Shown: positions 1 to 7,757, numbered from the stretch's first letter. The stretch is 64,000 nt of DNA from Bacillus sp. Xin1 (GCF_013314535.1 NZ_JABUAE010000001.1:186001-250000), one strand, 5' to 3'. Numbers and translations are program-made. The notes: generated from the letters alone by a model not told the origin.

Positions 1-61
1 TGTATATAGCAGACTAAATGCGAGGGATGCTATGAAAAAGGGAAAGAGGTGAGATTACATC

Positions 62-1300
62 GTGAAAAAAATGATGGCTAATTGCTTTATATCTGTAATT
101 CTATTTTTTCTAATGATGTCAGTTAGTAGCGCAGAGAGTACAGCGATTCAAGTTGCTTTCATTCGTGACCATGATCTTTGGATAAAAATCGATGGAAAAG
201 AAAAGCAAATAACAAAAGGAGAGTACATAACAAAACCTAAATGGTCATATGATGGAAAGTGGATTGCATATGCAAAAGGCGAAGAACAAAAAGAGCTCGA
301 ATTGTACCAAGTTGCGGATGGAAAAAAAATTGTTCCTTCTCAAACAGAAGCAACGAATTATCAATGGTCACCGGTAGAAAATATAATTGCATTTGAATTT
401 ACAGGTACACTAAATACATTTGATGCCGAGAAGAAGAATGCAACGTTTGAAAATGTATCATCAGGTGTAGGTGATTATGCATGGTATCCGGATGGAAAGA
501 GGTTTCTTGTTTCGTCTGAGGCTCAGTTGCTTCCAACAGGTTGGACAGGAGCGCAGCTATACGAAGTACAAAAGGATGCAGGAATGAATCCTAATAAAAT
601 GAAACACCTGTATACATTACCGAGTATGCAGGAGGATTTTCTTGCTTATGTTGCAAGCAATTTCAAGTGGTCTTCAAATGGAAAGTGGATTGCATTTTTA
701 GCTGTTCCAACGGCTTCGTGGTCAGCGGATAGTAATACACTTTGTCTGTTGAAAGCGGATGGAAGTTATTTTGAAAAAGTAGATCAAATGTTATTAAATA
801 GCCAGTGGACACAATGGGCCCCATCGAGAAATATATTGGCTTATATTGAAGGAAGCGGAAGATTTGCGATAGAAAATAAACATTTGAAAATAAAAGAAGT
901 ACCTGCTCTTCAGCAAGAAAAATTTACTCCAAAAGGATATGTCGACTGGGATTTTACATGGCATAACGACAAACTAATTACCCTTTCAAGAGCAAAAGAA
1001 ATGGAGTGGGAAAATGAAGAAGAAAAAAGGTCATTACCTTCTTTATACCAAGTAAATATTCAAATAAATCGGCAACGTCAAATTACAACTCCATCAAAAA
1101 AATATGGAGATTACAATCCAGTTTATATAAAAAGTGAAAATCAACTGACATGGGTGCGTTCTGACCGTAAAAAGGCAAATATGTGGTTGGCGAATGGGGA
1201 TGGAGCAAAAGCGAAGAAATGGATTGAAAATATAGATGTACCCCAGCCGTATTATGAAAAGTGGAATTGGGAGGATGTTATTTCCGTAAAAGAGGATTAA
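62..1300 (+). CDS. TolB-like beta-propeller protein, secreted
   Basis: This 412-residue protein has an N-terminal signal-type segment (residues 1-24, KK followed by a hydrophobic run ending SSAES). The rest carries repeated propeller blades with TolB/WD40-like signatures such as WSYDGKWIAYA (about 61-71) and WSSNGKWIAFL (about 203-213). These repeats suggest a binding scaffold rather than an enzyme, probably outside the membrane. The start is GTG at 62, preceded by an AGAGGTGA ribosome binding site; an ATG nine bases on is an alternative. It stands alone, followed by a strong terminator. I do not recognise a specific function, and the TolB-type fold is inferred from repeat motifs only. Confidence 0.75.
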   Translation: MKKMMANCFISVILFFLMMSVSSAESTAIQVAFIRDHDLWIKIDGKEKQITKGEYITKPKWSYDGKWIAYAKGEEQKELELYQVADGKKIVPSQTEATNYQWSPVENIIAFEFTGTLNTFDAEKKNATFENVSSGVGDYAWYPDGKRFLVSSEAQLLPTGWTGAQLYEVQKDAGMNPNKMKHLYTLPSMQEDFLAYVASNFKWSSNGKWIAFLAVPTASWSADSNTLCLLKADGSYFEKVDQMLLNSQWTQWAPSRNILAYIEGSGRFAIENKHLKIKEVPALQQEKFTPKGYVDWDFTWHNDKLITLSRAKEMEWENEEEKRSLPSLYQVNIQINRQRQITTPSKKYGDYNPVYIKSENQLTWVRSDRKKANMWLANGDGAKAKKWIENIDVPQPYYEKWNWEDVISVKED

Positions 1301-1301
1301 C

Positions 1302-1337
1302 AAAGCCACCTAAAATGTACTTTTAGGTGGCTTTTTC
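1302..1337. terminator. Rho-independent terminator (bidirectional)
   Basis: A perfect hairpin (AAAGCCACCTAAAA with its complement, 3-4 base loop) is flanked by A and T tracts. It lies between the TolB-like gene and the convergent small gene at 1357-1479, so it can serve both. Confidence 0.85.
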
Positions 1338-1356
1338 TGTTTAGAGTGTGTAATGA

Positions 1357-1479
1357 TTATTTGTGCGTTTTATTTGGTTTCTTTTTCCCTGGATTGCCTT
1401 TACCTTGATGTTTTCTGTTCTGCTCGTCCTTTGCTTGTTTTTCGTGTATTGTGTCTAAAAAATCATTTGAGTTACTCAT
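1357..1479 (-). CDS. Small DUF4023-like protein, 40 aa
   Basis: This short gene encodes a charged 40-residue protein beginning MSNSNDFLDTIHEKQAKDEQ and ending in a K/G/N/P-rich basic tail. An AGGAGGATT ribosome binding site sits at the correct distance before the ATG at 1479. The sequence style (acidic-amphipathic start with F-D-T-I-H-E-K-Q, then GKGNPGKK) resembles DUF4023 family proteins of Bacillus, whose function is unknown. No membrane segment is visible. The convergent terminator at 1302-1337 follows it. Confidence 0.65.
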   Translation of the reverse strand: MSNSNDFLDTIHEKQAKDEQNRKHQGKGNPGKKKPNKTHK

Positions 1480-1552
1480 TGATGAATCCTCCTCAAAGTT
1501 TCGTTGTATCCTTTTTTACTATAACCATTTAGGATGGAATCATGAATGTAAA

Positions 1553-1681
1553 TTAAAAAGTTGTATAACTTCGGATAGACTCTTCAGCTTTCATCCAAGG
1601 TGCAGAAGTTTTATCACTTGTAAAGAAACTATTTATATATCCCCATATTATCATGCCGATAAAATAAATTACCCAATTCAT
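1553..1681 (-). CDS. Small putative membrane protein, 42 aa
   Basis: A 42-residue open frame begins MNWVIYFIGMIIWGYINSFF, one hydrophobic segment suited to a single membrane helix, followed by a polar tail (TSDKTSAPWMKAEESIRS). An AGAGGGA ribosome binding site lies about nine bases before the ATG at 1681. It runs in the same direction as the DUF4023-like gene 73 bases downstream and may be cotranscribed with it. No function is recognised. The call rests on start, ribosome site and composition only. Confidence 0.45.
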   Translation of the reverse strand: MNWVIYFIGMIIWGYINSFFTSDKTSAPWMKAEESIRSYTTF

Positions 1682-1706
1682 ATTTTGAGTTCCCTCTTTT
1701 AAAGAT

Positions 1707-1737
1707 AATATATGTAAAAAAGTTTTTTACATATATT
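1707..1737. promoter_or_regulatory. Perfect 31-bp AT-rich palindrome, candidate operator
   Basis: Two 15-base arms (AATATATGTAAAAAA and its exact complement) meet at a single central G. The palindrome lies between the divergent small gene (start 1681) and the histidine phosphatase (start 1871), where an operator would be expected. A related half, ACTTTTTTACAGG, occurs near 1768-1780. The regulator is unknown. Confidence 0.45.
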
Positions 1738-1870
1738 GTCATAATAATTTTCGATTTACATATCAAAACTTTTTTACAGGAATTGAGAAGAAGATAGAGA
1801 AAAGTAGAGACTATGAAAAAAGTAATAGTAAAAAAATATACACATTCATTTTGTAGTGGAAGGGGAAACT

Positions 1871-2446
1871 ATGAAGCTTATTTTCATAAGGCATGGGGAA
1901 GGAAAACATACAAAGGATTTACCGAGGAGTTTGCAATTAGAGAATCCACCTTTGACGAAAGAAGGCGAACAACAAGCGCTGTTACTCCAAAGTAGTTTAC
2001 CACTACAAGAGAGCGATGTATTATTTGCAAGTCCCACGTTTCGAACATTACAGACTGCTGCAATATGGAGCTCGCAAGTAATTTGCCGTAAAATAACTCA
2101 TCCATATATTTCTCCTCGTATTTTTCCTTATCGTGAAGGAGCAAGAACATTACCATGTGACAGGTTGTTAGATACAAAGGTAATTCAAGAGTTATTTCCT
2201 AGTTTTTCTTTAAAGGAAAGTTTAAATGATATGTTATGGAATGAAGGGATAAATACGGTTGCAGAGAAGGAATTTCAGAATAGAGCGGATGCGTTCATCA
2301 ATTGGTGTTGTACATTACAGGCGGAAAGAGTCTATATTGTTTCACATGACGGAACGATTACAGCATATAGACAGTATTTACAAAGTCAGGTGCTAACAAG
2401 AGAGGATTTTTTAGAAGAAACAGGTATATATGAAATGAATGTATGA
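1871..2446 (+). CDS. Histidine phosphatase family protein
   Basis: This 191-residue protein belongs to the phosphoglycerate mutase-like histidine phosphatase superfamily. The phospho-acceptor signature RHGEG is at residues 7-11, a conserved arginine is in SPTFRTLQTA (R58), and the second catalytic histidine is in VSHDGTI (H159). The start is placed at ATG 1871, which follows GGAAGGGG; an upstream in-frame GTG at 1856 has no good ribosome site. Substrate cannot be predicted. The stop is 18 bases before the TTG start of the caspase-like gene, which suggests translational coupling and a shared role. Confidence 0.85.
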   Translation: MKLIFIRHGEGKHTKDLPRSLQLENPPLTKEGEQQALLLQSSLPLQESDVLFASPTFRTLQTAAIWSSQVICRKITHPYISPRIFPYREGARTLPCDRLLDTKVIQELFPSFSLKESLNDMLWNEGINTVAEKEFQNRADAFINWCCTLQAERVYIVSHDGTITAYRQYLQSQVLTREDFLEETGIYEMNV

Positions 2447-2464
2447 ATGAGTGGAGGAGTTCAT

Positions 2465-2998
2465 TTGAATGTTGCATTAGTAGTTGGCGATAATTCAGAT
2501 TTAGAAGCACAATCGCTGCGAGCGACGCTTGAGTACTTTGGAGCAAGAGTTATTACATATTGGATTGGTCGACCCCGGGATTTGATGGATGTTCTTTCAG
2601 GGAAAAGTTTGTACGAAGATATAGAATATATTATTTTTTGTTTTCATGGTGAAGAAGGGGAATTTGTAATGGGAGAATTAGGAGAAGATGTCTATGAGAA
2701 AGATGAACCGAGAGGAAACTTTGGTGTCACTGAAATTCAACAATATGCAAAATTGCATAACAAGTATATTATCAATAGCGGATGTACTTTAGGAGATCCA
2801 AAACTTGCGACAGCATTTTTAAATAATGGTGTAAAAGCTTATATAGGCTCAACAGATTATGTGGATGGAAATGCGGCACTTATGTTTACAATCCGTTTAT
2901 TTTACGGTCTTATTAATCATCAAAAAACTGTGGACAATGCATTTCAGGATGCAAACTTGTTAGATGATGAGACTCATACCTTTCAATTATATAAGTAA
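2465..2998 (+). CDS. Stand-alone caspase/CHAT-like protein
   Basis: This 177-residue protein has the layout of a caspase-fold (clan CD) peptidase. Strand IEYIIFCFHG ends in a histidine-glycine pair (H61), strand KYIINSGC ends in a cysteine (C107), and then comes a helix-strand unit AFLNNGVKAYIGSTDYVDG followed by a helix with FYGL. This matches how CHAT and gingipain-type domains end. No other domain or signal peptide is present. The TTG at 2465 is preferred because GGAGGAG sits just before it; an ATG at 2447 directly abuts the preceding stop. Peptidase activity is inference from motifs and has not been shown. It is paired with the upstream histidine phosphatase. Confidence 0.6.
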   Translation: MNVALVVGDNSDLEAQSLRATLEYFGARVITYWIGRPRDLMDVLSGKSLYEDIEYIIFCFHGEEGEFVMGELGEDVYEKDEPRGNFGVTEIQQYAKLHNKYIINSGCTLGDPKLATAFLNNGVKAYIGSTDYVDGNAALMFTIRLFYGLINHQKTVDNAFQDANLLDDETHTFQLYK

Positions 2999-3001
2999 AA
3001 T

Positions 3002-3040
3002 TGAACGTGCTTATCCGAATATAGGATAAGCACGTTTCAC
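3002..3040 (+). terminator. Hairpin terminator after the caspase-like gene
   Basis: The arms AACGTGCTTATCC and GGATAAGCACGTT form a 13-bp perfect stem. The T tract is weak (TTCACATTT), so termination may be partial. Confidence 0.65.
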
Positions 3041-3072
3041 ATTTACCACACAATTTTTTTACAAAAAAACAG

Positions 3073-3087
3073 TGAAAATGATTATCA
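3073..3087. promoter_or_regulatory. Fur-like box
   Basis: TGAAAATGATTATCA differs by one base from the Bacillus Fur 7-1-7 core TGATAATNATTATCA. It lies about 180 bases before the DoxX-like gene, so iron control of that gene is possible but unproven. Confidence 0.5.
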
Positions 3088-3114
3088 ATTATGATATGAT
3101 ATTTTCAAGTTTTT

Positions 3115-3233
3115 TTACAGGTAATAAAAGTAACTATAAAAATATTAGTTTTTAACGTTTTATGTAATCGTCACAAATTATTCATAATTTACATTTTAAA
3201 AATAAGTAACTAATGTTATTATATTACCTGTAA
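3115..3233. promoter_or_regulatory. Paired inverted repeats in the doxX leader
   Basis: TTACAGGTAATA at 3115-3126 has an exact inverted copy, TATTACCTGTAA, at 3222-3233. Between and within them GTAACTA recurs three times (3130, 3206, 3230). A possible promoter TTTACA (3188-3193) with TAATGT (3211-3216) lies inside. The pattern suggests two operator sites bridged by one regulator. DoxX genes of B. subtilis are often controlled by quinone-sensing HxlR or MarR regulators, which is a possible parallel. Confidence 0.4.
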
Positions 3234-3263
3234 CTAAATTAATTACATCTTTAGGAGGAAGAT

Positions 3264-3764
3264 ATGGCTATTCAATTTTTAAGAGAGAACAAAGCAGTTT
3301 CTTTTGTGTTAGCGGTTATCCGTGTTTATCTTGGATACACATGGCTAATGGCTGGAATCGGTAAACTACAGGGAAAAGGATTTGACGCAACGGGATACTT
3401 ACAAGGGGCTATTGAAAAATCAAAAGGAGCACAACCAGCGGTGCAGTCTTGGTGGGCATCATTTTTACAAGACTTTGCAATTCCGAATGTAGATCTATTC
3501 AACACACTTGTAACATGGGGAGAAATTCTAGTTGGAATCGGTTTAATTGTAGGTTGTTTAACGAAAACAGCTGTCTTTTTTGGCCTTGTAATGAACTTTT
3601 CCTATATGTTTAGTGGGTCTCTAGGTGTAAATCCACAAATGGTTATTTTATCTATGTTCGTTTTAGTTGCTGGCATGAATGCTGGGAAAATTGGACTTGA
3701 TGGCTGGATTGTACCTAAACTATTAGGCTCAAAAACGAAAAAAGGGCAGAAGCAAGCTGCTTAA
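3264..3764 (+). CDS. DoxX family membrane protein
   Basis: This 166-residue protein has four hydrophobic segments (about 14-34, 82-103, 105-120 and 123-142) and DoxX-type motifs: RVYLGYTWLMAGIGKL near the N terminus and TWGEILVGIGLIVG in the middle. DoxX-like proteins sit in the cytoplasmic membrane. Several in Bacillus are induced by quinones, thiol stress or oxidants, and some act with thiol-redox partners. A strong AGGAGGAAG ribosome site precedes the ATG. It is monocistronic, with a terminator at 3771-3804. The long leader with a Fur-like box and paired inverted repeats implies tight regulation. Confidence 0.85.
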   Translation: MAIQFLRENKAVSFVLAVIRVYLGYTWLMAGIGKLQGKGFDATGYLQGAIEKSKGAQPAVQSWWASFLQDFAIPNVDLFNTLVTWGEILVGIGLIVGCLTKTAVFFGLVMNFSYMFSGSLGVNPQMVILSMFVLVAGMNAGKIGLDGWIVPKLLGSKTKKGQKQAA

Positions 3765-3770
3765 TATATG

Positions 3771-3804
3771 AAACGGGTATCTCAAAGATGAGATACCCGT
3801 TTTT
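3771..3804. terminator. Bidirectional terminator
   Basis: A 14-bp perfect stem (AAACGGGTATCTCA and complement, loop AAGA) is flanked by T-rich sequence and lies between the convergent DoxX and hydrolase genes. Confidence 0.85.
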
Positions 3805-3805
3805 G

Positions 3806-4687
3806 TTACTTTGTTGTTTCAACTGGATTCTTGTCAAAGAATTCTTTTACATAGCTCATAAATTCTTTCGATTCTTGGCGGAAGGGTGCGTGATAACCTT
3901 TTTCGATAATATGGAAGGTACTATTCTTTAAAAATTGATGATAAGATTCGCCTTCTTTCCATGATACACTACTGTCATTTCTACCCCAAATAATTAGAGT
4001 GGGGAGTTTAATTTCACTAGCATTAATGCGAAGACGCCTAGGCCACATTTTCATTTGGTTATAATGTTCTGTATCGTCGCGTTTAAATTTCACTTTGCTT
4101 TCATCATAATCTGTAATAGAAGAAACAGTATGTAAATCATTTGATAAATGGGGTTTCGGTGAAGCGTTTTTATTCGTTAATGATATAGCCCCTGTAGCAT
4201 CAGTTAAAATGAGATGAGTAACTGCAGCTGGATATAGATATGTTAAATTAAGAGAAATTTCTCCTCCCATGGAGTGACCAAGTACTGCAAATGTATCATA
4301 GCCTAATTTTTTCATTAACTTATAGTAAAGGTTGGCGTGATTTGGAAAAGAATAATAAAAATCCATCGGTTTGGATGAATGACCAAAGCCTAAAATATCA
4401 ACAGAGATGATTGTATGATCTTTTGCTAAGTCTGAATAAATATCGCTAAAACCATTGGAAGATCCGCCAAACCCATGAAGCATAAGTAAAGGTGGTTTTT
4501 TCTCCCCAATTTGTTTGAAATAAATAGTTTGTCCGTCTATCTCAACCATTTTTTCATCTGTACTTAATTTTGTTGCAATTGTATTTTTTACTTGTTTCAC
4601 TTTTTCTACTGGTTTTTCGGTAGCGTTGCAACTTACTAATAATGTGAGAGCAAGGCAACTAACCATAACATATTTTAGCCGCTTCAA
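3806..4687 (-). CDS. Lipoprotein alpha/beta hydrolase
   Basis: This 293-residue protein starts with a lipoprotein signal peptide (lipobox LVSC, lipid-carrying Cys20). It continues as an alpha/beta hydrolase: oxyanion region LMLHGFGGSS (about 68-77), nucleophile elbow LGHSMGG (Ser139), a candidate acid in IIWGRNDSSV and a catalytic histidine in EKGYHAPF near the C terminus. It is probably anchored on the outer face of the membrane and acts as an esterase or related hydrolase of unknown substrate. The start is TTG at 4687 behind AAAGGGGA. Its start lies 15 bases downstream of the acetyltransferase stop, so the two are probably cotranscribed. Confidence 0.82.
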   Translation of the reverse strand: MKRLKYVMVSCLALTLLVSCNATEKPVEKVKQVKNTIATKLSTDEKMVEIDGQTIYFKQIGEKKPPLLMLHGFGGSSNGFSDIYSDLAKDHTIISVDILGFGHSSKPMDFYYSFPNHANLYYKLMKKLGYDTFAVLGHSMGGEISLNLTYLYPAAVTHLILTDATGAISLTNKNASPKPHLSNDLHTVSSITDYDESKVKFKRDDTEHYNQMKMWPRRLRINASEIKLPTLIIWGRNDSSVSWKEGESYHQFLKNSTFHIIEKGYHAPFRQESKEFMSYVKEFFDKNPVETTK

Positions 4688-4702
4688 ATAGGTGTCCCCT
4701 TT

Positions 4703-5542
4703 CTAACATAACGCTGCATCCATCATAGCAAATAAATGGTCGCGATTTCCAGGTAGATGGTTTCCGTTTTTTATCATAAGTGGTGAAATAAGTACTTCTT
4801 GAAATCCCTGCGATTCCATGTGTGCTCGAAATGTAAATTGTGAGTGTGGAACATCAATACGGATTGTTCCATTCCAGCTCGTACAAATAGACTGTAATAA
4901 TTGAATTGCGTCTTCCTCATGCTTAGCGATAAGAGGGGTAATGCAAAGTGTATCTCCTTTTTGTATACATAATGCAAAAGATTCTATCTTATGGTTTCTT
5001 TCTATTTTAAATGCGAGTGTTGCCCTATCTATTAGTATTGAATAGAGCCTTGGACGACGTGCTCCTGTTACGGTTTGATCAAGACTAATGAGAGATTGAA
5101 GATCATGTTGTCTAATTTCCTTCAAATGAGGGGAATTCATAGATGGATTGGTAACAAATTTTTCGAAGCGATGGATTGTTGTAATTGTCATGAATTCATA
5201 TGTTTGGTACAAAGGTACGCCGGCATCGGTTGCGATGAGCATAACAGGAAGAGAAGGTGGTACGTGCTTTACACAAATATCGAGTAAGGTACGACCGATT
5301 CCTTGTTTTTGAAAATTAGGATGAACAATCAGCATACCAATAGAAGAAAATCCGGATTCGGAAGGGAATACCCCGCCAGTAGCAATTAGTTTTTCGTTAT
5401 GTGTATAGCCGAATAAACTTCCGATTGATAAGTACATTTCAAATTGCTTTTGCATAAATAATCGAGGCTGTAACCATCCAACAGCTTCACAAAGAGAAAT
5501 GAGCTGTGAAATACTAGATTCATTTAGTTTGTGTATTTGCAT
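4703..5542 (-). CDS. GNAT acetyltransferase with a second C-terminal domain
   Basis: This 279-residue protein contains a clear GNAT domain in residues 1-125, with the acetyl-CoA loop in VHPNFQKQGIGRTLLD (about 73-88). A second half (about 140-279) looks like a YitH-type accessory acetyltransferase domain (DQTVTGARRPRLYSIL). Family members transfer acetyl groups to amines; the substrate is unknown. It appears to be the first gene of a two-gene unit with the lipoprotein hydrolase. The ATG at 5542 follows a modest GTGGTGA ribosome site. Confidence 0.8.
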   Translation of the reverse strand: MQIHKLNESSISQLISLCEAVGWLQPRLFMQKQFEMYLSIGSLFGYTHNEKLIATGGVFPSESGFSSIGMLIVHPNFQKQGIGRTLLDICVKHVPPSLPVMLIATDAGVPLYQTYEFMTITTIHRFEKFVTNPSMNSPHLKEIRQHDLQSLISLDQTVTGARRPRLYSILIDRATLAFKIERNHKIESFALCIQKGDTLCITPLIAKHEEDAIQLLQSICTSWNGTIRIDVPHSQFTFRAHMESQGFQEVLISPLMIKNGNHLPGNRDHLFAMMDAALC

Positions 5543-5729
5543 ATTGAATCACCACACTTTAAATTTAGTAGAAATATTGTATCACGAAAAAATAAATATT
5601 CAGTTATAAGTAGCGGAAATGTAAAGTCATAACTTAAAGTTTTGAAAAATCCACACGAACTTCTTTCTGTTTTGTAAAGGTAATCAAGCTTGATAATATA
5701 AGACAAAGATATACAAATTATAACTTTAA

Positions 5730-5766
5730 TTTACATAACTTAACAAAATGTTTACATAGCACTAAC
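5730..5766 (+). promoter_or_regulatory. PhoP box upstream of alkaline phosphatase
   Basis: Four TTAACA-like hexamers are spaced 10-11 bases apart: TTTACA (5730), TTAACA (5740), TTTACA (5751) and ACTAAC (5761). This is the direct-repeat arrangement bound by PhoP in Bacillus and it lies about 70 bases before the alkaline phosphatase start, so phosphate-starvation induction is expected. Confidence 0.7.
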
Positions 5767-5834
5767 TTTTCCTTAATAGTTTTCCTTTAAATTGGGTATT
5801 GGAAACTTAATAACCTAGTAGGGGGACATAAAAA

Positions 5835-7219
5835 GTGAAAAAGTTTATGAAGAAAGCATGGCCATTTGCGGTTGTGGCATCGTTAGCACTTACTTCAGTA
5901 GTAACGTGGGGCGTGACACGTTCGGATGTAATTAAAGCGGACGGAAAAGCAAGTGATCCAAAAATTAAGAATGTAATTGTTTTAATTGGGGATGGCATGG
6001 GACCTTCGTATATGACTGCTCATCGTTATATGAAAGATAATCCAAAATCGTTTGAAATGGAGTCAACAGAATTTGATAAACATCTTGTAGGAGCACAAAA
6101 GACATATCCAGAGGATGAACATCAAAATATTACAGATTCTGCATCAGCGGCAACAGCGATGGCAGCAGGTGTGAAAACATACAATGCAGCAATTTCGGTG
6201 GATAATGATAAGACAGAAGTAAAAACAGTACTTGAACAAGCAAAAAAAAAGGGAAATCAACAGGCTTAGTTGCGACTTCTGAAATTACACATGCAACGCC
6301 AGCGGCTTTTGGTGCACATGATATTAGCCGTAAAAACATGGATGCAATTGCAAATGATTACTTTGACGAGAAAGTAAATGGAAAGCATAAAGTAGATGTT
6401 CTTCTCGGCGGCGGTGTGAATAACTTTGTAAGAAAAGATCGCAATCTTACAGAAGAATTTAAGAAGTCTGGTTATAGCTATGTCACAGATCGTGAGCAAT
6501 TATTAAATGATAAAAATGATCAAATTCTTGGTTTATTTGCACCAGGTGGCTTAGATAAAATGATTGACCGTAATGAAAAAGCACCTTCATTAGAAGAGAT
6601 GACAAATGCTGCTATCAATCGTTTAAGCAAAAATGATAAAGGTTTCTTCTTAATGGTAGAAGGTAGTCAAATTGATTGGGCTGGACATGATAATGACGTT
6701 GTTGGTGCTATGAGTGAAATGGAAGACTTCGAAAAAGCATTTAAAGCGGCGATTGAATTTGCGAAGAAAGATAAGCATACATTAGTTGTCGCAACAGCTG
6801 ACCATTCTACTGGTGGATTCTCTCTAGGTGTAAACGGTGAATATAACTTTAATGCAGATGCAATTAAAGCTGCGAAACGTACACCAGACTTTATGGCAAA
6901 TGAAATTGCAAAAGGTGCAAATGTGGAAGAAACATTGAAAAAATATATTGATTTACAATTAACACCAGAAGAAATCAAATCTGTAAATGATATTGCACCA
7001 TCAAAAGATGTAACGAAAATTGATAATGCAATTGAAGAAATCTTCAATAAACGTTCATTTACAGGTTGGACAACAGGTGGACATACTGGTGAAGATGTGA
7101 ACGTATATGCATTTGGACCAGGTAAATATCTATTCTCTGGCGTTCAAGAAAATACAAACTTAGCAAAACGTGTCTTCGATATTGTTGGTGGCGGTGACCC
7201 TAATAAAGGCAGACAATAG
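5835..7219 (+). pseudogene. Alkaline phosphatase, frameshifted in an A9 run
   Basis: Two adjoining open frames together make one PhoA-type alkaline phosphatase of about 461 residues. The first (5835-6269) has a signal peptide (residues 1-35), the metal-binding Asp53 in IGDGMG and the nucleophile Ser102 in TDSASAAT. The rest (from about 6251, with an in-frame ATG at 6338) has the ligands in EGSQIDWAGHDND, TADHSTGG and GWTTGGHTGED. The break is at nine adenines (6242-6250): one extra A would read through into the expected KKKGKSTGLVATSEITHATP. It could be inactive, phase-variable, rescued by transcriptional slippage, or a sequencing error. A PhoP box lies upstream and a terminator at 7231-7263. 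Confidence 0.85.
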
Positions 7220-7230
7220 TTTTATGGAGT

Positions 7231-7263
7231 AAAGCGAGGCATTTCGCCTTGCTTTTTCTTTTT
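7231..7263 (+). terminator. Terminator after alkaline phosphatase
   Basis: AAAGCGAGGC pairs with GCCTTGCTTT (one G-U pair), followed by a T-rich tail; it ends just before the next ribosome site. Confidence 0.75.
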
Positions 7264-7277
7264 GGGAGGAAGATGGA

Positions 7278-7757
7278 ATGCAAAATTTCATTAAGAAAAT
7301 AGGATTTGCCCTTATAGTTGGATTATTGTTAATAGGATGCCAATCTCATCAAGAAACACAGAAAAAAGAGATAGAGAAAAAAGAAGTCACGGTGAAACAG
7401 GAACCAAAGATACAAGTAACACCGGAAGATGAAAAAGAAGTTCGAAATGTAATTGAGGCGTTTGTTCAAACAACAAATGAAAAGAATTTTAATCAACATA
7501 TGGCTTTGTTTTCGGACAAAATTGTTGGTGCTGAAGATTTACGAACACAAAAAGAAGCTTCATTTCAAAAAGAAAGCAAGAAAATCGAACTGAATCATGT
7601 TCAAATCAAAGATTCAAAAAGTGATTTTGTTATTGTGGAAACAGAAGAAAAAGAGATAGATAGTGGAAGGACCCTTCAAAAAAAGGTGCAATATGCACTT
7701 GGAAAAGAAGATGAGCATTGGAAAATTGAAGAAGTTCGAACGATAGAAAGAAAATAA
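7278..7757 (+). CDS. Putative lipoprotein with NTF2-like domain
   Basis: This 159-residue protein has a lipoprotein signal peptide ending LIGC (lipid Cys near residue 21), then a highly charged linker (QKKEIEKKEVTVKQ), then a domain of about 110 residues. The pattern VRNVIEAFVQTTNEKNFNQHMALFSD suggests a SnoaL/NTF2-like cone fold. Such extracellular domains usually bind ligands or act as partners; no catalytic residues are obvious. A strong GGGAGGAAG ribosome site precedes the ATG. It lies between two terminators and is probably monocistronic or fed by weak readthrough from the phosphatase gene. Confidence 0.7.
   Translation: MQNFIKKIGFALIVGLLLIGCQSHQETQKKEIEKKEVTVKQEPKIQVTPEDEKEVRNVIEAFVQTTNEKNFNQHMALFSDKIVGAEDLRTQKEASFQKESKKIELNHVQIKDSKSDFVIVETEEKEIDSGRTLQKKVQYALGKEDEHWKIEEVRTIERK

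Noticed and set aside
1451-1702. 83-codon plus-strand frame
   Set aside because: It is the complement of the two small minus-strand genes and lacks a ribosome site; composition is not protein-like.
1711-1733. PlcR box reading of the palindrome
   Set aside because: TATG and CATA are too far apart for the 16-base PlcR pattern. TnrA/GlnR spacing also does not fit.
1813-1995. 60-codon plus-strand frame before the histidine phosphatase
   Set aside because: It overlaps the phosphatase gene in another frame, has no convincing ribosome site and shows no family resemblance.
6338-7219. Second half of alkaline phosphatase as an independent gene from ATG 6338
   Set aside because: It lacks a ribosome site and the N-terminal catalytic residues, and reading restores perfectly with one base, so it is a fragment.
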